DNA from: Betaproteobacteria bacterium
Lineage (GTDB): Bacteria; Pseudomonadota; Gammaproteobacteria; Burkholderiales; Usitatibacteraceae
Direction of reading: 5' to 3'
Length of the DNA stretch: 9,803 nt
NCBI GenBank assembly: GCA_012274175.1
Contig: JAAOZZ010000003.1
Location: 1-9,803, forward strand
Below, one piece after another: positions 1-7,396 of the stretch (position 1 is its first letter; the number at the start of each line of letters is the position of its first letter). A model generated the notes under the pieces. The model did no database searches. It was not told the origin of the DNA and saw only the letters and a program-made list of their open reading frames with translations. Both the position numbers and the translations under genes were made by a program.

Positions 1-1188
1 CACGTACACGGCGCGCATGCCGTCGCGCAGCGTGCCGGCGGCTTCCGCCTGGGGACCCACGAGGAAACCGGGCTGGTCTACGAGGTAGACCAACGGAATG
101 TGGAAGGTGTCGCAGAGCTCGACGAAATGGGACTGCTTGCGCGCCGAGCGCGCGTCCATGGCGCCCGCGTAGACCATGGGATTGTTCGCCACCACTCCCA
201 CGGGTCGCCCGGCGAGGCGCGCGAAGCTCGTGATGATGCCCTTGCCCCAGGTGGGCTGGATCTCGAAGATGGAGTCCACGTCGAAGATGCCGCGCATCAG
301 CACGCGCATGTCGTAGGGCTTGCGGCGGTCCCGCGGAATGATGGCGGCGAGGGCCTCGTCGCGACGGGCCGCGGGGTCGTCGCACGGCGTGACCGGCGGC
401 ATCTCCCACACGTTCTGCGGAAGGTACGAGAGAAAATCCGCGACCATCCGCAGGCACTCCGCCTCGCTCGCAGCGGCGTTGTCGATCGTGCCGCCGGCGT
501 GCACCGCCATCTTCACGCCACCCAGCTCCTCACGCGTCACCTTCTGTCCCAGGGCGCGCTCCACGATGGGAGGTCCCGCGGCGAAGATCTGGCTCTGCCC
601 GGTGACCATCACCGACCAGTGGGAGAGGATCGCGCGTCCCGCCGGACCGCCCGCGGCCACGCCGAGGACGGCGCTCACCACGGGAACGATCCCCATCAGC
701 TCCACCGACTTCTCGAATCCGTGCACGCCGGGAAACACCGCATGTCCGCGCTTCTTGATGGAGGCGACACTGCCGCCGGAGCCGTCGATGAGGTTCACCA
801 GCGGGATGCGGTAGTTGGCGGCGAGGTCCTCGATGAATCCGCCCTGGCCGCCCTTGCGCCGGTCCGAGCCCCAGCTCGTGCCGCCGCGCACGGTGAAATC
901 TTCTCCGCCCAGGGCCACGGCACGACCGCGGATCTTCGCGATCCCCATCACGTACGGAGCGGGCAGGACCGATCGCACCTGGGCGCCCTCGTAGGTCGCG
1001 GTGCCCGTGAGCTTGCCCACTTCCTGGAACGATCCCCCATCGGCGAGGCAGGCGATGCGCTCGCGGATCGTGAGCCGGCCTTCCGCGGCGTGCTTGGCGA
1101 GCGCTTCCGGTCCGCCGCCCATCTCGGCCCAGCGCCGGCGGGCCTCGAGCTCGTCGATCTCCGGCTGCCAGGGGATGGAGGTGCTCAT
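1..1188 (-). CDS. Acyl-CoA carboxylase carboxyltransferase subunit, second paralogue (CT2), 3' end cut by window
   Basis: The reading frame is open from ATG at 1188 to the window edge: 396 codons, with the C-terminus missing. Family members are usually 500-540 residues, so roughly the last quarter lies outside. It belongs to the biotin-dependent carboxyltransferase family (PccB/MccB-like, crotonase fold), which moves the carboxyl group from carboxybiotin to an acyl-CoA. Seen: an N-terminal GGPEALAKHAAEGRLTIRER segment (residues 25-44) typical of the family, an N-domain oxyanion-type motif DGSGGSV (135-141), an AANYRIPLV strand before it, and the C-domain segments GRPVGVVANNP and LVDQPGFLVG. 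About half of roughly 90 aligned residues in the C-domain match CT1 (2561-4123), so the two are paralogues. The start ATG overlaps the biotin carboxylase stop as ATGA. No good Shine-Dalgarno is visible, which suggests translational coupling. The C-domain oxyanion glycines are not in the window, so activity of this subunit cannot be judged. Confidence 0.93.
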   Translation of the reverse strand, partial: MSTSIPWQPEIDELEARRRWAEMGGGPEALAKHAAEGRLTIRERIACLADGGSFQEVGKLTGTATYEGAQVRSVLPAPYVMGIAKIRGRAVALGGEDFTVRGGTSWGSDRRKGGQGGFIEDLAANYRIPLVNLIDGSGGSVASIKKRGHAVFPGVHGFEKSVELMGIVPVVSAVLGVAAGGPAGRAILSHWSVMVTGQSQIFAAGPPIVERALGQKVTREELGGVKMAVHAGGTIDNAAASEAECLRMVADFLSYLPQNVWEMPPVTPCDDPAARRDEALAAIIPRDRRKPYDMRVLMRGIFDVDSIFEIQPTWGKGIITSFARLAGRPVGVVANNPMVYAGAMDARSARKQSHFVELCDTFHIPLVYLVDQPGFLVGPQAEAAGTLRDGMRAVYV

Positions 1189-2558
1189 GCGGCGGTCTTC
1201 GCGAGCTTCGCGGCTTCGAGGCATTCGTGCATGAGGCCGGTGTGCACGCGCCCGGCGCGGAACGCCTCGCTCGCGAGCACGAGGCGCACCGCGGGAATGT
1301 TGGTCTTCACCCCCGCGATCTCGAAGGCCGCGAGGGCCTGGTCGAGCTTCTCGATCGCCTGGGCTCGCGTGGGAGCGTGGGCGATCACCTTGGCGATGAG
1401 GGAATCGTAGAACGGCGTCACGGTATTGCCCTCGGCATATCCGGTCTCCACACGGATGCCCGCGCCCGAAGGCGGACGGAACGCCGCGAGCTTCCCCGTC
1501 GAGGGAAAGAAGCGCAGCGGGTCTTCGGCGCACACGCGCGCCTCGATCGCATGCCCGCGCGCCTCGATCGCCGCGGGAAGGATCGCGTCGAGGCGCTCGC
1601 CGGCGGCGCTGCGGATCTGCCCGGCCACCAGGTCCACGCCGGTGATCTCCTCGGTCACGCCGTGCTCCACCTGCAGGCGCGTGTTCATTTCGAGGAAGCT
1701 GAACTCCCCCGAGGCGTCGAGCATCAGCTCGAGGGTGCCGATGTTGTCGTAGCCCGCGCGGGCGAGGGCCGCGGCGGCCTGGGTGGCGAGTGCCATCCGG
1801 CGCTCGGCGGCGAGGCCCGGCGCGGGAGCCTCCTCGATCACCTTCTGGTGGCGCCGCTGCACCGAGCAGTCGCGATCGAACAGGTGCGCGACGTTCCCGT
1901 GGGCATCGCCGAGGACCTGGATCTCCACATGCCGGGGACGAACGACCAGCCGCTCGAGGTAGACGTCGCCCACGCCGAATCCGCGCTCGGCGGCCGAGCG
2001 CGCCTTGCCGATGGCCTCGACCAATTGCGACGGGGAATCCACGCGCATCATGCCGATGCCGCCGCCGCCCGCGGCCGGCTTCACCATGATCGGATATCCG
2101 ATCGCCTCCGCCTGCTCGAGGAGCCCGTGGGCGTCGACGTCGAGCACCTTGGTTCCGCGTCCCACGGGCAGGCCCCACGACGCGGCGAGCTCGCGGGCGT
2201 TGGTCTTGTGTCCCATGGCGTCGATCCACCTGGCCGAGGGGCCGATGAACGCGATGCCGTTTTCCACCACGGCCCGCGCGAAGGCGGCGTTCTCCGAGAG
2301 GAACCCGTAGCCCGGATGCAGCCCGTCGGCCTTGCATGCGCGCGCCGCGGCGAGCACGCGCTCCATGGAAAGGTAGCTCTCCCGCGGAGGAGGCGCGCCG
2401 AGGGCCACGGCCTGGTCGGCCTCGGCCACGTAGGGCAGGTCGCGATCGGCCTCGGAATACACGGCGACCGAGCGGATGCCGAGCGCCCGCAGCGCACGGA
2501 TCACCCGCGAGGCGACGGCTCCGCGATTGGCGACCAGCACCGTGGCGAACGCGCCCAT
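1185..2558 (-). CDS. Biotin carboxylase subunit of an acyl-CoA carboxylase (AccC-like, no fused carrier domain)
   Basis: This 457-residue protein carries out ATP- and bicarbonate-dependent carboxylation of biotin on the carrier protein. Its length matches stand-alone biotin carboxylases (E. coli AccC, about 450). The start at 2558 gives MGAFATVLVANRG, the usual N-terminus; the frame stays open further upstream, but only inside CT1. Order seen: PreATP-grasp domain about 1-115, ATP-grasp with K118, K160 and the glycine loop GGGGIGM (164-170), then H210 (RHVEIQV), K239 (RRHQKVIEEAP), E277, E290/N292/R294 (EMNTRLQVEH), and R341 in GHAIEARVCAEDP of the C-terminal domain. These match the known AccC catalytic and ATP-binding positions at offsets of 1-3. 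Small oddities are an Ile in the glycine loop where AccC has Arg, and Gly300 where VEHP is usual. There is no biotinyl domain at the C-terminus, so it needs a separate carrier; the candidate is the protein at 7397-7618. It lies 2 bp after the CT1 stop and overlaps CT2 by 4 bp. Confidence 0.96.
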   Translation of the reverse strand: MGAFATVLVANRGAVASRVIRALRALGIRSVAVYSEADRDLPYVAEADQAVALGAPPPRESYLSMERVLAAARACKADGLHPGYGFLSENAAFARAVVENGIAFIGPSARWIDAMGHKTNARELAASWGLPVGRGTKVLDVDAHGLLEQAEAIGYPIMVKPAAGGGGIGMMRVDSPSQLVEAIGKARSAAERGFGVGDVYLERLVVRPRHVEIQVLGDAHGNVAHLFDRDCSVQRRHQKVIEEAPAPGLAAERRMALATQAAAALARAGYDNIGTLELMLDASGEFSFLEMNTRLQVEHGVTEEITGVDLVAGQIRSAAGERLDAILPAAIEARGHAIEARVCAEDPLRFFPSTGKLAAFRPPSGAGIRVETGYAEGNTVTPFYDSLIAKVIAHAPTRAQAIEKLDQALAAFEIAGVKTNIPAVRLVLASEAFRAGRVHTGLMHECLEAAKLAKTAA

Positions 2559-2560
2559 CG

Positions 2561-4123
2561 TCAGTAGCTCGTGGGCCAGGCGCGCATGAGGTGCTGGCCC
2601 ACGCCGCCGGTCAACTTGAGGGAGTGGATCTCGAGCATGCGGATGAGATAGTCCCGCGTCTCCTCGGGCCGGATCACGTTTTGCACGGCGAACGTGCGCG
2701 CGATCTCGTAGGCGTTGTTGTCCTTCTCCATCTCCGCCAGCTGCTCCTCGAAGCCGGGCTCGCCGGGACGGGTGCCGTGCACGATGGTGACCGCGAACTG
2801 CGGCGTCATGAAGCTCACTTCCGCCGTGGGCCACGCGGCGACCTCGTCGGAATTGCGCCCGCCGCCCATGTTGAGGTAGGCCTGGCCGAAGGTCTTGCGG
2901 ATGATCACCGAGAGCTTCGGCACCGTCACGAGCTGCAGCGCGTTCATGAAGTTCACGATCTTGCCCGTGGCCTTGCGGCGCTCGGCCTCGGCGCCGATCA
3001 CGAAGCCGGGCGTGTCGACGAGAAGCACGATCGGGATGTTGAACGAGTCGCACATCACGATGAAGCCGATCACCTTGTCGGCGGCGTCGGAATCCATGAC
3101 GCCGCCCTTGTAGAGCGGGTTGTTCGCGATGAACCCGACGGGCTTGCCGCCGAGGCGCGCCAGCGCCGTGACGGCCACGCGGCCGAATTTCGGCTTCAGC
3201 TCGAAGACGCTGCCCGCGTCGGCGATGGCCGCCACGAGCTTGCGCATGTCGTAGACCTGCACGCGGCTCGCCGGCAGCAGGTCGAGGATGCGCGCCATGC
3301 CTTCGCCCGATCCCGCCGGGACCGGCTGCTCGGGCGGCGGCAGGTTGTGGTTGGACGGCAGGTACGAAAGGAAGCGCTTCATGGCGTCCAGCGCTTCTTC
3401 GTCGCTCTCCACCGCCATGTCGATGAGGCCCGTGACCTCGGTGTGCACCTGCCAGCCCCCCAGCTCCTCGGCCTCCACCTTCTCGTTGGTGGCGAGCTCG
3501 ATCAGCCGCGGGCTGGACACCGCCATCACGCCGCCCTTGCGCATCACGCGGAAGTCCGAGCAGCAGGTGTAGAGGAACGACGATCCATAGCACATGCCGA
3601 GCACCGCGGCCGCCCAGGGTGTTTCGCGCATGCGTTGGTATTGGGCGGGATCGTTGCCCAGGCCCAGGCCCATGCCGCGGGCCCCCATGGTGTCAGGCAT
3701 GCGCGCGCCGGACGACTCCCCGAGGAACACGATCGGCATGCCGCGCTGGGTGGCCACGCGCTTCATGTGGGCGATCTTGCGCACGTTGGTGGAGCCGCTG
3801 GAGGCCCCGAACACGGTGAAGTCGTTGGATACCACCGCGGACCAGCGTCCGCCGATCTTGCCGAAGCCCGTGATCTTGCCGTCGCACGGCGAGCGCTCCG
3901 CGTCCTCGGGCGAGTGGATGGAGGTGCTGAAGAGGCCGGACTCGCTGAACGTGCCCGCGTCGAAGAGGCGATCGATGCGCGCCCGCGCGTCGAGCACCCC
4001 GGCCCGCGCGCGCTTCGCGAGCTTCTCCGGTCCTCCCATGGCGAGGGCCTTCGCGCGGCGCCGCTCGTACTCGGCTTCCATCTCGCGCTGGAATTCCTCG
4101 CGGGTCTTCGTCTTGCCGCTCAT
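2561..4123 (-). CDS. Acyl-CoA carboxylase carboxyltransferase subunit, first paralogue (CT1)
   Basis: This is a complete 520-residue carboxyltransferase, a normal length for PccB/MccB-type beta subunits. It transfers CO2 from carboxybiotin to an acyl-CoA in the cytoplasm. Seen: the N-terminal MGGPEKLAKRARAG segment (29-42); the N-domain oxyanion motif ESSGARM (136-142, usually SGGARI in propionyl-CoA carboxylases); GKPVGFIANNP (326-336); LLVDTPGFVIG (367-377); VPKLSVIIRKTFGQAY (401-416); and a C-domain oxyanion motif MGGG (419-422) followed by WPTAEVSFM (431-439). The ESSGAR and MGGGRNSDEV versions differ from classic PccB (SGGAR, GGAY), which suggests a separate substrate subgroup. A strong GGAGGA lies just before ATG 4123, and that ATG overlaps the CoA-transferase stop as ATGA. 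Position between the CoA-transferase and the biotin carboxylase supports one polycistronic message. The substrate is not readable from sequence; propionyl-, methylcrotonyl- or geranyl-type assignment would be a guess. Confidence 0.95.
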   Translation of the reverse strand: MSGKTKTREEFQREMEAEYERRRAKALAMGGPEKLAKRARAGVLDARARIDRLFDAGTFSESGLFSTSIHSPEDAERSPCDGKITGFGKIGGRWSAVVSNDFTVFGASSGSTNVRKIAHMKRVATQRGMPIVFLGESSGARMPDTMGARGMGLGLGNDPAQYQRMRETPWAAAVLGMCYGSSFLYTCCSDFRVMRKGGVMAVSSPRLIELATNEKVEAEELGGWQVHTEVTGLIDMAVESDEEALDAMKRFLSYLPSNHNLPPPEQPVPAGSGEGMARILDLLPASRVQVYDMRKLVAAIADAGSVFELKPKFGRVAVTALARLGGKPVGFIANNPLYKGGVMDSDAADKVIGFIVMCDSFNIPIVLLVDTPGFVIGAEAERRKATGKIVNFMNALQLVTVPKLSVIIRKTFGQAYLNMGGGRNSDEVAAWPTAEVSFMTPQFAVTIVHGTRPGEPGFEEQLAEMEKDNNAYEIARTFAVQNVIRPEETRDYLIRMLEIHSLKLTGGVGQHLMRAWPTSY

Positions 4124-5361
4124 GCTTCCTCCGCCAACTTGTCTTCCCGCGCGGAGGAGGTCGCGATGATGCGGTCGCGCTCGAGGGCCGCGATCTGCTC
4201 GGCGGTGAGGCCCAGCAGGTCCGTGAGCACGTCGACCGTGTCCTCGCCCACGCCGTGCCCCGCGTGCCGGATCGCCCCGGGGGTGGCCGAGAGTTTCGGC
4301 ACCACGCCGGGCAACGCGACGCTGCCGAACGTCTCGTCGGGCATGCGCACGATCATGTCCCGCGCCTTGTAGTGCGCATCCTTGAAGATATCGGCGATGG
4401 TGTAGATGGGGGCGGCCGGAACGCCGCCCTCGTTGAGCGCGGTGTTCACCTCGTCGAGGGGCCGGGCGGCGACCCACTCGCCGATGATCTTATCGAGCGC
4501 TTCCTCGTTGGCCGAGCGCGCGATCTGGGTGGCGTAGAGCGGGTCGCTCACGAGATCGGGGCGGCCGATGACCTTCGCGAGGCGCACGAACACCGCGTTG
4601 CCCATGGCGGTCACGTGGATGTAGCGCCCGTCGCGGGTGGTGAAGGTGTTGTTCGGCGTGGAGTCCGGCAGCCGCGCGCCGGCGCGCTCCGCCACGATCC
4701 CCAGCTTGTCGTAGGCGGGCACGTGGGGCTCGATCAGGCTGAACGCCGATTCGTAGAGGCTCGCGTCGACGACCTGCCCGCGTCCCGTCTTCGCGCGCGA
4801 CCAGAGCGCCATCATCGCGCCGAACGCGCCGTAGATCGCGGTCACCTCGTCGGTGACGGAGGCGGCGATGCGCGAGGGCGGCCGGTCCGGGTCTCCCGTG
4901 AGGCCGCGCAGGCCGCTCAGCGCTTCCCCGATGGCGCCGTAGCCCGCGCGCTGGGAGTAGGGCCCGGTCTGGCCGAAGCCGCTGATGCGCACCAGCACGA
5001 GCCCGGGGTTGCTGGCGCTCAAGGCGTCGTACCCGAGGCCCAGGCGCTCGAGGGTACCGGGCCGGAAGTTCTCGACGATCACGTCGGATTTCTCCGCGAG
5101 GGCCGCCACCAGCTCGCGGCCCCGCGGCGTCTTCATGTCGATGGAGACCAGGCGCTTGTTGCGGAAGATGCTCGCCGCGTAGAGCGACTTGCCCTCCAGG
5201 CGCTTGCCCATGCCGCGCACGGGGTCGCCCTCGGCCAGCTCCACTTTCACCACCTCGGCGCCGAAATCGGCGAACAAGCGGCCGCAGAAGGGACCGGCCA
5301 CGCTCGAGCCCAGCTCGAGGACGCGGATGCCGGCGAGCGGCCCGCCTGGCTGTTGGGGCAT
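4120..5361 (-). CDS. Family III (CaiB/BaiF) CoA-transferase, first gene of the leftward operon
   Basis: A 413-residue cytoplasmic enzyme of the formyl-CoA transferase/CaiB family, which moves CoA between an acyl-CoA donor and a free carboxylic acid. Seen: the N-terminal PLAGIRVLELGSSVAGPF (8-25), FADFGAEVVKVE (30-41), VIVENFRPGTLERLGLGYD (95-112 region), SGFGQTGPY (127-135), and the catalytic-type aspartate D171 in SVTDEVTAIYGAFGAM. Family knowledge says this Asp forms the covalent acyl/CoA intermediates. Unlike the paralogue at 6201-7370 it has no GHDINY motif (it has AGYGAIGE there), so it is more likely a true transferase than a racemase. ATG 5361 is preferred over upstream starts because GGAGG sits 9 nt before it and the conserved domain begins right after. 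It overlaps CT1 by 4 bp. Its likely role is to activate the acid whose thioester is then carboxylated. Confidence 0.93.
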   Translation of the reverse strand: MPQQPGGPLAGIRVLELGSSVAGPFCGRLFADFGAEVVKVELAEGDPVRGMGKRLEGKSLYAASIFRNKRLVSIDMKTPRGRELVAALAEKSDVIVENFRPGTLERLGLGYDALSASNPGLVLVRISGFGQTGPYSQRAGYGAIGEALSGLRGLTGDPDRPPSRIAASVTDEVTAIYGAFGAMMALWSRAKTGRGQVVDASLYESAFSLIEPHVPAYDKLGIVAERAGARLPDSTPNNTFTTRDGRYIHVTAMGNAVFVRLAKVIGRPDLVSDPLYATQIARSANEEALDKIIGEWVAARPLDEVNTALNEGGVPAAPIYTIADIFKDAHYKARDMIVRMPDETFGSVALPGVVPKLSATPGAIRHAGHGVGEDTVDVLTDLLGLTAEQIAALERDRIIATSSAREDKLAEEA

Positions 5362-5370
5362 GGAAGGTTT

Positions 5371-5375
5371 CCTCC
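5371..5375 (-). promoter_or_regulatory. Ribosome binding site of the leftward CoA-transferase
   Basis: On the minus strand GGAGG lies 9 nt before ATG 5361. It decides the start, since the frame stays open upstream to about 5496 without any comparable site. Confidence 0.75.
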
Positions 5376-5417
5376 GGGGTTTGCGGGCGCGACCGCGGGA
5401 ATCCGTCGCGTCCATCA

Positions 5418-5447
5418 AGGCTACTAGAGCGGCGCAAATAGTGTCAA
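5418..5447 (-). promoter_or_regulatory. Candidate sigma-70 promoter for the leftward carboxylase operon
   Basis: On the minus strand a perfect TTGACA (5447-5442) is followed after 18 nt by TAGCCT (5423-5418), a weak -10 with 3 of 6 matches. A start of transcription near 5411 would leave a leader of about 50 nt before ATG 5361. The -35 is convincing, the -10 is not, so activation or an alternative -10 is possible. Confidence 0.45.
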
Positions 5448-5461
5448 CATTTCCGTGTACA
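5442..5461. promoter_or_regulatory. Candidate operator of the GntR/FCD regulator
   Basis: Two dyad-like elements, TGTCAACA (5442-5449) and TGTACA (5456-5461), lie in an AT-richer patch of the divergent control region. They overlap the leftward -35. GntR/FCD regulators generally bind short palindromes with GT...AC cores next to their own gene, which fits. Binding by this regulator is inference. Confidence 0.35.
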
Positions 5462-5479
5462 AACCCGTAAACCGCGATG

Positions 5480-5507
5480 TTGCAGCGCATCATCAACCGG
5501 GTAGAAT
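5480..5507 (+). promoter_or_regulatory. Candidate promoter of the rightward operon
   Basis: TAGAAT (5502-5507) matches the -10 consensus at 5 of 6 positions. A weak TTGCAG (5480-5485) sits 16 nt upstream as -35. The -10 ends only 9 nt before ATG 5517, so the transcript would have almost no leader. Confidence 0.45.
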
Positions 5508-5516
5508 GGCGCCCTC

Positions 5517-6191
5517 ATGAAGAAGAAAACCGCGACCGCCGCCCGCTCCCGGCCCGTGGACATCGTCCAGGTGCTTCGCGACGGTATCTCGAGCCACGCC
5601 ATCCCGCCCGGCTCGAAGCTGCAGGAGGCGAAGCTCGCCAAGGATTTCGCCGTGTCGCGCACGCGCATCCGCGAGGCGCTGACCGAGCTCGAGCTGCGCG
5701 GGCTCATCAAGCGCGTTCCCAACCGCGGCGCGGAAGTCGCGCGCCTGGACCTGACCCAGGTCTTCGAGATCTACGACGCCCGCGAGGCGCTGGAGGGCAT
5801 GTGCGTGCGCCTCGCGACCCAGAAGGCGCCGCGGGAGACGTGGCAGGAATGGGTCGAGCAGCTGCGCGAGGGCGGCCCGCTGGAGAAGCTGATCGACAAA
5901 GGCGACGTGGAGTCGTACTTCCTGCATTACGAGCGGCTGCGCCGGCGCATCATCGAGGCGGCGGAAAATCCCGTGCTCGCCGGAATGCTCGACAGCATCC
6001 TCGAGAAGACGCGCGTGATCATGCGCCGGGTGCAGATCCTGCCGGGACGCGCGGCCACCGGATTGAAGGAGCACCGCGCGTTCGTGACCGCCATGCGCGC
6101 GGGCGACGCGGAGCGGGCCGAGCAGCTGCGGCGCGAGAACATCCGCAGCGCCATCCGCACCCTCAAGCGGTTCCAGAGCTTCATCCTCTGA
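5517..6191 (+). CDS. GntR-family transcriptional regulator, FCD subfamily
   Basis: A 224-residue DNA-binding regulator of normal length for the FadR/FCD group. Seen: winged helix-turn-helix at about 13-78 (GISSHAIPPGSKLQEAKLAK, then VSRTRIREALTELELRGLI, then the wing VPNRGAEVA), a linker, and an all-helical FCD effector domain at about 84-220. H137 and H186 sit at FCD metal-ligand positions. The usual Asp of the D-x3-H motif is Ser133 (with Glu132 beside it), and the final His appears to be Asn208, so the metal/effector site looks altered. It faces the carboxylase operon and leads the racemase/carrier operon, so control of both through the shared region 5362-5516 is the natural inference. Effectors of this family are usually organic acids or acyl-CoAs. 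No Shine-Dalgarno precedes the ATG. Confidence 0.93.
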   Translation: MKKKTATAARSRPVDIVQVLRDGISSHAIPPGSKLQEAKLAKDFAVSRTRIREALTELELRGLIKRVPNRGAEVARLDLTQVFEIYDAREALEGMCVRLATQKAPRETWQEWVEQLREGGPLEKLIDKGDVESYFLHYERLRRRIIEAAENPVLAGMLDSILEKTRVIMRRVQILPGRAATGLKEHRAFVTAMRAGDAERAEQLRRENIRSAIRTLKRFQSFIL

Positions 6192-6200
6192 GGCGGTACG

Positions 6201-7370
6201 TTGAGCGAACCGCCGCCGCGGGATTCCCGCCGCCCTCCGCCCCTCGCGGGAATCCGCGTGCTCGACTTGACGCGCCTGCTCCCCGGGCCTCTGTGCGCGC
6301 AGCACTTGGCGGACCTCGGGGCCCACGTGATCAAGATCGAGGATCCCAAGGTGGGCGACTATGCGCGCGCCTCGGTGCGGGAGCTCGCCAATCGCGGCAA
6401 GGAAGGCCTCACCCTCGACCTCAAGCACGAGCGCGGGCGCGCGGTGTTCCTGGAGCTCCTCGCGGACGCCGACGTGGTGATGGAGAGCTTCCGCCCCGGG
6501 GTGATGGCGCGCCTCGGGCTCGGCTACGAGACGCTCGCGGCGAAGCGGCCGTCGATCGTGCACTGCGCCATCACGGGCTATGGACAGACGGGCCCGCGGC
6601 GCGACGACGCGGGACACGACATCAACTATCTCTCGATCTCCGGCGTGCTCGACCAGACCGGAAGCGCGGGATCGGCTCCCGTGCTGCCCGGGTTTCTCAT
6701 CTCGGACATCCTCGGCGGCACGCTCACCGCGGCGATGGGCATCCTCGCCGCGCTCTTCGAGGCGCGCGCCACCGGCCGCGGCCGCTTCATCGACGTGAGC
6801 ATGGCCGACGCGGTCATGAGCCATTGCGTCCTGCCGCTCGCGGAATTGAACGAGAGCGGCGAGGTGCATCCCCGCGGCACGGGGCCTCATACCGGCGGGT
6901 CGCCCCGCTACGGCGTGTACGCGACGCGCGACGGGCGCTATCTCGCCCTCGGCGCCCAGGAAAAGAAGTTCTGGGACGTCCTGTGCGACGGGCTGGGCCT
7001 TCCCGAACTCAAGGAGCAGCACCAGGCGCAGGCGGAAGAGGCGGAAGCGGTCCGCGCGCGGCTTCGCGAGGCGTTCCTCCAGCGGGATGCCGGGGAATGG
7101 ATGCGGCTCCTGGGTCCGCTCGATTGCTGCGTGACTCCGGTGATGTCGTTCGAGGAGGCCGCCGCCGATGCGGGCTACCTCGCCCGCGGTACGGTGCGCA
7201 AGGCCGCCGGGGGCGGCCTCGACTTCGGCTTCCCGCTGGCGATGAGCGAGTTCGCTTGCCCGGCCGATCGCGCGTCCCCGCGGCGCGGAGAGCACAGCCG
7301 GGAGATCCTCCTGCGGCTGGGCCATCGCGAGGAAGAGATCGAGGAGATGCTGAGCCTCGGCGTCATTTGA
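6201..7370 (+). CDS. Alpha-methylacyl-CoA racemase-like enzyme of the CaiB/BaiF fold, TTG start
   Basis: A 389-residue enzyme. Start: in-frame stop TGA at 6189-6191 precedes TTG 6201, the conserved PLAGIRVLDLTRLLPGP begins at residue 14, and GAGG (6190-6193) lies 7 nt upstream, so TTG is the best start. Seen: GHDINYLSISGVL with H139, LISDILGG with D169, and ALGAQEKKF with E254. In Mycobacterium tuberculosis alpha-methylacyl-CoA racemase (MCR) the catalytic residues are His126, Asp156 and Glu241; all three correspond here at the same offset of 13. This favours racemisation or epimerisation at the alpha carbon of an acyl-CoA over CoA transfer. It sits 9 bp after the regulator and 26 bp before the biotin carrier gene, in one operon. 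In this context it may epimerise a 2-branched acyl-CoA before or after carboxylation. CoA-transferase activity is a less likely alternative. Confidence 0.88.
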   Translation: MSEPPPRDSRRPPPLAGIRVLDLTRLLPGPLCAQHLADLGAHVIKIEDPKVGDYARASVRELANRGKEGLTLDLKHERGRAVFLELLADADVVMESFRPGVMARLGLGYETLAAKRPSIVHCAITGYGQTGPRRDDAGHDINYLSISGVLDQTGSAGSAPVLPGFLISDILGGTLTAAMGILAALFEARATGRGRFIDVSMADAVMSHCVLPLAELNESGEVHPRGTGPHTGGSPRYGVYATRDGRYLALGAQEKKFWDVLCDGLGLPELKEQHQAQAEEAEAVRARLREAFLQRDAGEWMRLLGPLDCCVTPVMSFEEAAADAGYLARGTVRKAAGGGLDFGFPLAMSEFACPADRASPRRGEHSREILLRLGHREEEIEEMLSLGVI

Positions 7371-7396
7371 TTCGCAACCAGGAAAGGCACCTCGAC

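Noticed and set aside
2559..3593. Open frame upstream of the biotin carboxylase that could suggest an 802-residue fused protein
   Set aside because: The upstream part reads Arg/Gly/Ala-rich nonsense and is an out-of-frame shadow of CT1; the biotin carboxylase domain starts cleanly at 2558.
2336..4372. Long plus-strand open frame of 678 codons
   Set aside because: It is antisense to CT1 with low-complexity Arg/His/Ala-rich translation, a known effect of high GC; no domain is recognisable.
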